The notes under the pieces: model-generated | The model's input: the letters and a program-made list of their open reading frames with translations, nothing else | What the model was told of the DNA's origin: nothing | The model's database searches: none | Program-made: the position numbers and the translations under genes | Shown: positions 57,602 through 64,000 of the stretch, piece after piece | Numbering within the stretch: position 1 is the stretch's first letter | How the letters are laid out: every line of letters begins with the position of its first letter | Source: Gordionus sp. m RMFG-2023 | Lineage: Eukaryota; Nematomorpha; Gordioida; Chordodea; Parachordodidae | DNA: 64,000 bases | Direction: 5' to 3' | NCBI RefSeq assembly: GCF_954871325.1 | Contig: NC_088779.1 | Location: forward strand, 14,014,846 to 14,078,845

Positions 57602-58044
57602 CAGTAGCGTACGCAGGAATTTGGTCTAGGGGGGATAATAAATTTTTTTAAGAAATATTATTGTTTTTTAAAAATATCAAGCATAAATTTATCAGGACTA
57701 ATAACTATTTCTAATACACAATTTTAAATTAATGTGAATTATAAAAAAATTATATGTAAAGAATCACTTAAATGACCCAAAATAGAAATTTGAATTTTTT
57801 GAGCTTTAAAATTTATATATAAATTATAAAAAATTTAATGTTAGAAATATAAATTAATACACAAAAAGCTTAGGGAATATGTATTTTGTATGTTATATAT
57901 TTACAATGTAAAATCCAATCTTCGTTGGGATTGAGCTAATTTTTCAATTATCTCATCCTTGCTTGTTGTCAAATGCCTATGAATATTCAAAAGATCCAAA
58001 CATTTCAATCTACTTTCAAAAGTTGTATTTCTTGGTATGTTTTT

Positions 58045-58332
58045 CAGAGACCTGCAGGCCTGGCCCCGGGCTGAACAGTATGGCCGGGCCCGAAATTTTT
58101 AAAAATAAACACCCGGGCTGAGCCTAAATTTTTTAAAAAAAACATCTAGGCCGGGTTGAAAATTTTTTTTAACAGTCTATATTTGAAATCGTTATTATTA
58201 GCTATAAAAATCAAAAATAAATATAATTTATTTTTTAAAAATCCGGGTCGGGCCTGAAAATTGAGCTTAGCCGTAAAAATCTTTAAAAAAATCCGGGTCG
58301 TGCCCTGCAAAAGGTACCTCTGCAGGGCTCTG
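58045..58332. mobile_element. Non-autonomous CAGAGACCTGC element nested in the hAT
   Basis: Ends CAGAGACCTGCAGGCC and CTCTGCAGGGCTCTG, interior of GGCCGGGCC-type blocks, like 2632-3491. It separates the NERTFSF-like part of the host transposase from its RNTTFESRL part. Flanks match poorly (5 of 8). Confidence 0.8.
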
Positions 58333-59477
58333 TTATTCTTCTTAAAAAAGAGAATGTTCTCTCATTAGTTTACTATTGGGAAGAGTTGCTAATATATATA
58401 AACCCTTTTAATACATTGGGAATATAATCTAAAATGTGTTTAAAATAATGCAGAGCATCCATAGCATTTTTTGGGACTGTAAGTTAATCTTATAAACATA
58501 GTTATTCAGCTAATAAAGCATCATAAGATACTTTAACATCTTCATGATAAAAATCCATCAAATATTTTTTTTTCTATCACCATCTGAAAAAGGTTGGGAA
58601 GGCTTTTATGCAAATAATATTTGCAGAGTGGTAAGTGCTGCATAATGAATTAAAAACAATTCATTTATTTGGTTTATAAATGTATTTGTATCTAAGATAT
58701 ACTCTTCTACTGATCCTATATTAATGTTTTAACTATGAGCTTGCCTTGCTGCAAGTCGAGTGAGACAAATATTAAACACGTATAGCTCTGCTTTTGACTT
58801 AACATTAACATATAAAATATTCTTCATAAACATTAGCCCTAATTTCCTTGAGTTCTAATAAAATGCTCTTCGCTATTCTCATCTTCTTAATCAAGTCATC
58901 ATGTTTTTGAAAAGTAATACATAAAATAGTTGTACATTAATGAGAAAAAAAATTTGGAATAAGCATTTGAATCCAATAATTTTTTTGCTTCTAAGGAAAA
59001 ATTTCTTTCAGGTTATTGTGATATGTCAGTAATAGCAAATAATCGGCCCTTCTAACTCCATAAAAGCTGTTACTGCTTGATGGCGGAGACTCTATCTCGT
59101 AGGACAAGGTTGCAATTTCTTTCTCCCTGATGGACAATTTCAGAATAATTATTATTTGACTAGAAATTTAAAAATGGTAGATAAATATTACGCCACTAAA
59201 AATTTGAAAATAATATGATAATATTACGCCGGAAAACTTGAAATCGAAATTAATTGATAAATTTCCATATTTATTAATTTATTTGAAAATAAAATTATTT
59301 GACTTGTAAAAAGTTGTTAAAATAACATATTTATATATTCTTATTAATTTTTATAAATTAAAATTTTTATTTACAAACGAATTAAAAAATATGGAAATGT
59401 TTTAAATTAAATCTGCACAACACTCTAAACAAAAATATTTTAGAAAAATATATCCGGCATCTGCATTTTTTGGCTTT

Positions 59478-59518
59478 GGGGGGGGGGGGGGGGGTTGTCC
59501 CCCTGCCCCCCCCCCCCC
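59478..59518. other. Paired G run and C run at the hAT right end
   Basis: A run of about 18 G, TTGTCCCCCTG, then about 14 C. The two can form a very stable hairpin, and the G run alone could form a quadruplex. Proline-rich frames on both strands here are artefacts. Confidence 0.75.
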
Positions 59519-59542
59519 GCTGCGTACGCCGATGTAGGTACA

Positions 59543-61320
59543 ATATATAGTATATATTTTTGTAATAAATTTAATTTCTGCGCACAAATAAACATAATTA
59601 TGTTTATTAAATATAAAAGTGTCTACAAACCATATTCTAATGGCTACCTAAGTATTATTAATGTCTGCCTAGAAATCTGAGGTTTAGAGTTCATATTTAT
59701 CAAGGTGAAATTTTTTCATATTTTTTTTAAAAATGACTTTGATATAAAATATTATAATAATAAACTATAATTTTTTAAATTTTAATTAGTGTTATTAACG
59801 CTAGTTAGATTTATTGGAGATATAATTTTGCATTTTTTTAAAATATAACGACAAATTTAATTAGGTTACTTTTCAAGTTACTTATTAATTTTACTTCATT
59901 CATTATATTTATATGATATCCCTAAGAATTAAAACCAATATACACTTCAATTTATTCTTGGATTAAAAGAGCACATCTTTTTTTAGTTAAGGTCTAATAA
60001 AATTTATTACATACAAATTAAAATTATTACTATTTGTTATTTATGTATTTTTTCGGTAAATATTATATTTTCATTTAGATGCTCTTATGGTTGGGAAAGT
60101 GTCACAAAGGCGCCTTACCGGCGTACATTCCCATCCCAATTGTAATTTTTCAATTTGAAATTTTTTTGAATAATATAATTAAATTTGATTTATAATTTTC
60201 ATCCTATTTTTAAATTTTTTTTTATTGTAAATTGAAAAATGATAGACTTTAAACATAAAATCAACTTAATGGCCATATCAGATCGTTTAGCTTATAATGT
60301 TAATAGATAGCAAATAAAAATCAAGCTGCTAAATATTAAAAAAATTGTATATTTCTAGTTCACCTTATAAATGCTATCGTCTGCTTACCATGTGTAATTT
60401 TATCATCTGTAATTTATTATATTTTTGTTTATAATAACTAATACTCTCAATTTTTTTTAACTTTACTCTCAGTGACGTATTTTTTTATGACTTAAAATAG
60501 AAGAGGTAATTCTCATGAAACCGTTACCGCTTATACTCTGCTCTAGCAATCTATGATTAATAAGAAAGATCTCATATAAATGAAATAGTATATTTGAATC
60601 GACATCATCAAGGCTGTTTCAAAATTCATTTAATAAATTATTAAATAATGATATAAAATTCCATAAATATATGAGGATAAAATATTTCAGTCTTTAATTA
60701 TATTCTAAATGATTGCAATGCAACATGTGTCTATAAGACATAATATGCAATCAAAGAAAACTGGCTTATTCTACTATATTTTGCAGGTTTCCTCGTCTAA
60801 AGTATCATTTTAACTTATAAATAAAATATTTACTTCGCATTCTCTATTGATATGTACAATTGTTATATAGAAAACTTAATGAGTGGCATGCTTAAAATCT
60901 TAATTTCATCTTACTTTTTTGGCTATTTAGCAGATACTTAAGAGCCGGATATTAAGTAATAAGTCGACCTATGACAAAGCCTAAAGATTAATAAGAAAGC
61001 TATTATTAAAATATTAATTTAGTTGTTTATATGAGTGCTAATTTGGAAAAAATTCTAATCCTTTTTCAAAATTAATGCTAATTTTAAAAAAGGGGGTACT
61101 TTAGCACCCAAAGCACCTATCTAACGATGTCTATAATTCAGATCAATCTTCAAAGTTATTAACTCGTTTGATGCCAAAACAAGTTGTTCATTTTTATTTT
61201 ATTTATTAAATTTTTGTTGTTAAATTTTATAATCAAAATTGTTGATCTAATTAATATTGAATCAATCAAGGTATGCTAATTTATATTCTTTGATGTTTTA
61301 ATTTATTTTATGAAAAATAT
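59543..61320. other. AT-rich interval, no feature seen
   Basis: No gene-like frame, no repeat terminus. A spot at 60095-60125 (GTGTCACAAAGGCGCC) is GC-richer but isolated. Confidence 0.5.
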
Positions 61321-61357
61321 ACTCAAGTACTTATGATGAAGATGATCTAATTCTCCC

Positions 61358-61435
61358 CCTTGCCCCAGTGGGTAAATGCACCAATAAATAAAACACTACA
61401 TGTGTAGATTTTCAATCTCGTCCTGCAGCTAAAAT
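61358..61435 (+). repeat. Possible tRNA-derived SINE head, different from the 45.8-kb family
   Basis: An A-box-like TTGCCCCAGTGGGTAAATGC is followed 40 bases later by GATTTTCAATCTCGTCC, a degraded B box. The downstream sequence is A-rich and does not share the tail of the other SINEs. Confidence 0.35.
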
Positions 61436-61439
61436 CTAA

Positions 61440-62394
61440 AAAAAACATTTGAGGGTAAAAATATAAATTCAGATTATATTCTGATAAGGATAAAAAAAAT
61501 TGATGATGATCTGAATAAATTCTTGTGAAGATTATCTAATAAATTTTTTAAATATTTTTAATAAATTCCCCTTGTTAGAAATTTTATTTATTAAATATAA
61601 TACAATCCTCTCACCCTCTGTGCCATTTGAATATATTTGGTATGTTGAGTACCAAGCATTCTTATTTCTGATCAAAATTTGAAAATTAATTTTTAAAAAT
61701 AAATAAAAAATTATTACATAAAGATATTATAATACATCATTTTTGTAAAATTTTATTTTCCTTATCCATGGGAAAAATAGGCAAAAAGCAGGGTCCTTCA
61801 GCGAGACGAATCTGGCCCGGATTTATTTTTCCCGGCCTGGATATATAAAATTTTTCTATAAAAATATTTTAAAATGATATAGGAAATATGAGAAGAGATT
61901 GAATGTGTTCTGTTATATTATTCCAATTTTTTAAATATATTTCATTTATTTATTTTACATGTATAATAATCGCGATTTATATGTAAATTATTCGAAACCT
62001 GATTTTTATTTATAGGAAATTGTTTTTTTTGAAAATGAAAATATATAAACATCTAATGATAATCCTCAAGGAATGATAAAATATTCTTAATATAATTAAA
62101 AATAACGAATAAAAGAGAAAAATTATATTACCTTATATAATAAACAAATGTATATTTTATATTTTTTCTGATGTGCCTTTTTTTTCTTTTCTCAATGCCC
62201 ATTTTCTCTTATGGTCAGTACGTCACTAAATATAATATATATTTTTTATATAAAGAATGTTGTTTTTTGATGGTTAATGATAGTTATTGCCTTAAGATAG
62301 GGTAGTACCTATCAAATTTGTATTTTGTTTACTTTTAATTTGAATAGGTTCTACCAAATTAATTTATAATATATATTTAAAAAATCGTGATTTT
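61440..62394. other. AT-rich interval; one GGCC block
   Basis: At 61785-61850, GCAGGGTCCTTCAGCGAG and GGCCCGGATTTATTTTTCCC resemble an eroded member of the CAGAGACCTGC/GGCCGGGCC family. Otherwise nothing recognised. Confidence 0.4.
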
Positions 62395-62402
62395 TGGAAA
62401 AC

Positions 62403-62555
62403 GTCTTTGGCCTAATCGGCAAGAGCGTCGCTAGCCAATCCGATGGCTTTGGGTTCAAATCCCAGCAAAGATCATGTTTTTTTTCTTAATCCAACTTGGT
62501 GGTTCCATCCTTGAGATATATAGGAGGCCAGACTCGACCACGTAATTCCATTATA
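62403..62555 (+). mobile_element. tRNA-derived SINE, copy 2
   Basis: A 71-base tRNA-like head has acceptor arms GTCTTTG/CAAAGAT that pair over seven positions, and a T arm TTGGGTTCAAATCCCAG with an intact B box. The anticodon stem does not pair and no CCA-adjacent context of a true tRNA gene is present, so I call it a SINE head. The tail CCAACTTGGTGGTTCC, GAGATATATAGGAGGCCAGA, GACCACGTAATTCC matches the tail of copy 1 at 45790. Confidence 0.75.
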
Positions 62556-62619
62556 ATCTTATTACATTTTAATAAATTATGGTCAGTATTTTGCAAATTA
62601 GTTGGTATTTAGAAAATTG

Positions 62620-63397
62620 CTATACGTTTACTTGGTGCCGATACCTATAAAACCCGATCCGATCTTTTTACCTTTCTTTTTTTTGTTATTTTATGTTATG
62701 TATATTTATTATACATTATTATAATATGTTCTAAATAATTTTTTTTTAAACAATGCAAATGCACAACACAACACCCCCTAAATTATATTTTTTTTAAAAT
62801 AGATTTATAGTATTTTTAAAAGTTTTTTTATAAAAATAGAAAGGAATACCCAAAGTTTTATTTATTTTAAATCTTTTTTAATAATAATGCCAATTCTATT
62901 ATTTATATTACAAAAGACAAAGATAATTTTGCAAAATGCGTTATCTGCGGAATTCTAATTTCACGGGTAGGATAATGAAAAATTCATATAATACTACCAA
63001 TATCCGTAAACATTTAAAGCGATTCCATCAAACTGCATTTGAAGAGCTAATACAAAATGAACGAGAAATATTAGAAAAAACAAATCAAATTTTTTTTAAA
63101 AAAGAGCCCTGAAAGTCAGCCAACAATATCAGTTATTCTTAATAAAACTAAAATTTCGAAAAATTCTGATCTAAATAATATTTTTTTTATCTAATATAAA
63201 TATAATTTTTTTTTAATTATAGTTTTAATTGTAAAAATAAAAAAATTAAATGCATTCGATATTTTGCATAAAAAATATGATTTCTTAATTACATTTAGTT
63301 CTAAAGGGCGTCGTGAAAAATCAGTATATATTTCGGATCGGTTTTGAATCAATATCTAATCGGATCGGTGAAAAATATGTGGATCGGCACAGCCCTA
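62620..63397 (+). mobile_element. hAT relic with BED-type zinc finger, AGGGCTGTGCCGATCC family
   Basis: The right end (read inward TAGGGCTGTGCCGATCC) is sharp; the left end is eroded (GGTGCCGATACC, then CCCGATCCGATC). The plus strand at 62930-63110 reads AKCVICGILISR, then in another frame NSYNTTNIRKHLKRFHQTAF, EELIQNEREILEKTNQ. The CxxC and HxxxxH spacing with TTNIRKHLKRFH is a BED finger, the DNA-binding head of many hATs. No catalytic or C-terminal part is left. Confidence 0.75.
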
Positions 63398-64000
63398 ATT
63401 TTTTTTAAACAAAATTCTATATATTAATATATAAAAAACCCAGAGTTCTATGATAAGGATAAAGAAGAGGGTCGCAATGCCGAAATCTATACAAATATTT
63501 GCCGAAGAAGTTTCATGTTTGGGCAAAAATGTTATGCAAAATGCAACCAGAGGAATCGGTTAAAAAAATTTTGAGAATTTCAGAATTTAAGCATCTTCCA
63601 CAAATTCCTGATCATTTGTAAAATTTATAGATAATTAAAGTTCAATTTATGGATAATTATAATTTTCTTTATATATAAGGTCATCGGAAAAATTCGAATT
63701 TAAGTATAAAATTTTTAGGCTTTGCTCTTAAATTTTATTTTCAATTACTATACCTCGACAACCCATTTTTATTAAGTTAATTAAACAAGGTAAAAATCAT
63801 TAATGCTTGATTCTTATGATTAGGAAATTAATAAAAGAAGAAAGAAGAGAACAACATAATTTTTTACATTTTTCGAAGCGGGGTCCTATTTTTAAAAAAT
63901 TTCAACCTGACTACTGACTTGCAGGGCTCTTGGGTGAAATATGTAAACCTTCCTATAATTTAAAAATAAATTATCAAAAAATTAAGCATTCATTTAAATC
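63398..64000. other. AT-rich window end
   Basis: No gene recognised. TTGCAGGGCTCTTG at about 63921 resembles the right terminus of the CAGAGACCTGC family, without a partner. Confidence 0.4.

Larger units (their letters stand above)
57602..59534 (-). mobile_element. hAT transposon, CAGTAGCGTACGCAGG ends, with a nested smaller hAT
   Basis: Left end CAGTAGCGTACGCAGGAATT and right end CTGCGTACGCCGATG are inverted repeats. Flanks AAGATACA (57594-57601) and TAGGTACA (59535-59542) match at 6 of 8. The gene is on the minus strand: LTRLAARQAHS then NINIGSVEEYILDTNTFINQ near 58790-58650, and PRNTTFESRLKCLDLLNIHR, HLTTSKDEIIEKLAQSQRR near 58030-57900. Same family as 27725-29015. A smaller element (58045-58332) sits inside the C-terminal coding region. 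A long G run and C run near the right end can pair. Confidence 0.82.

Noticed and set aside
59402-59680. Two proline-rich frames on opposite strands
   Set aside because: Both translate the G run and C run at a hAT end.
62403-62473. Functional tRNA gene
   Set aside because: The acceptor and T arms pair but the anticodon stem does not, and the sequence continues into a tail shared with 45790, which marks a SINE.
38160-64000. Homeobox exon for the Hox gene
   Set aside because: No ELEKEF- or WFQNRR-like coding seen on either strand; one CCATTTCAT near 1816 is hAT sequence.
1-64000. CRISPR array, bacterial genes or endosymbiont DNA
   Set aside because: No regularly spaced short repeats, no dense coding and no ribosome-binding sites; all features are those of a metazoan nuclear genome.

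Overview
The window is a very AT-rich stretch of animal nuclear DNA (about three quarters A+T by eye). I recognise only one host gene in it. From 36879 to 38085 (+) lies the first coding exon of a Hox gene: about 400 codons, Asn/Ser-rich, ending in a hexapeptide of the form IYPWMKRVH followed 16 bases later by a splice-donor-like CAG|GT. That points to a bilaterian, and the hexapeptide is closest to the Scr/Hox5 and Dfd/Hox4 groups. The exon carrying the homeodomain is not in the window, so the intron would run for more than 25 kb. Phylum is unresolved; the AT bias, the Asn-rich protein and the repeat load would suit a flatworm-like or other fast-evolving invertebrate, but that is a guess.

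Almost everything else is mobile DNA in decay, and hAT elements dominate. At least a dozen have recognisable ends and 8-bp target duplications, several of them exact: 648-2179, 2350-2568, 24916-25512, 31266-31458, 53893-54677 and 54688-55570. Many keep pieces of transposase (BED finger, RQ/EEYY block, C-terminal dimerisation domain). They group into families by terminus: CAGAGTTGTT, CAGAGACCTGC with GGCCGGGCC interiors, CAGGGATTC/CAGGGACATGG with GAAC-rich ends, CAGGGTTGCC with CTCACG repeats, CAGTGGCGTAG-type, TAGTGTTTG, AGGGCTGTGCC, and the foldback MITE TAGTGTTGTTAAA, which occurs about nine times.

Layout: 0-5.3 kb, packed hAT elements and a LINE fragment split by one of them. 5.3-10.9 kb, AT-rich DNA with one decayed hAT. 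11-16.5 kb, three copies of one Tc1/mariner-like family (catalytic spacing 30 by my count), a 119-bp satellite and a hAT insertion. 16.8-18.3 kb, a fossil LTR candidate, two tandem-repeat blocks and a MITE. 19-31 kb, LINE and hAT relics. 35.2-40.3 kb, an element-poor stretch holding the Hox exon. 40-48 kb, small hAT relics, MITEs and a tRNA-derived SINE. 49-52.8 kb, a hAT containing a pogo element and a LINE fragment. 53.9-56 kb, two hAT elements side by side with overlapping target duplications. 57.6-59.5 kb, a hAT with a smaller hAT inside. 62.4-63.4 kb, a second SINE copy and a BED-finger hAT.

No rRNA, functional tRNA, CRISPR array, operon or bacterial feature was seen. All calls were made by reading alone; no alignment or database search was run.
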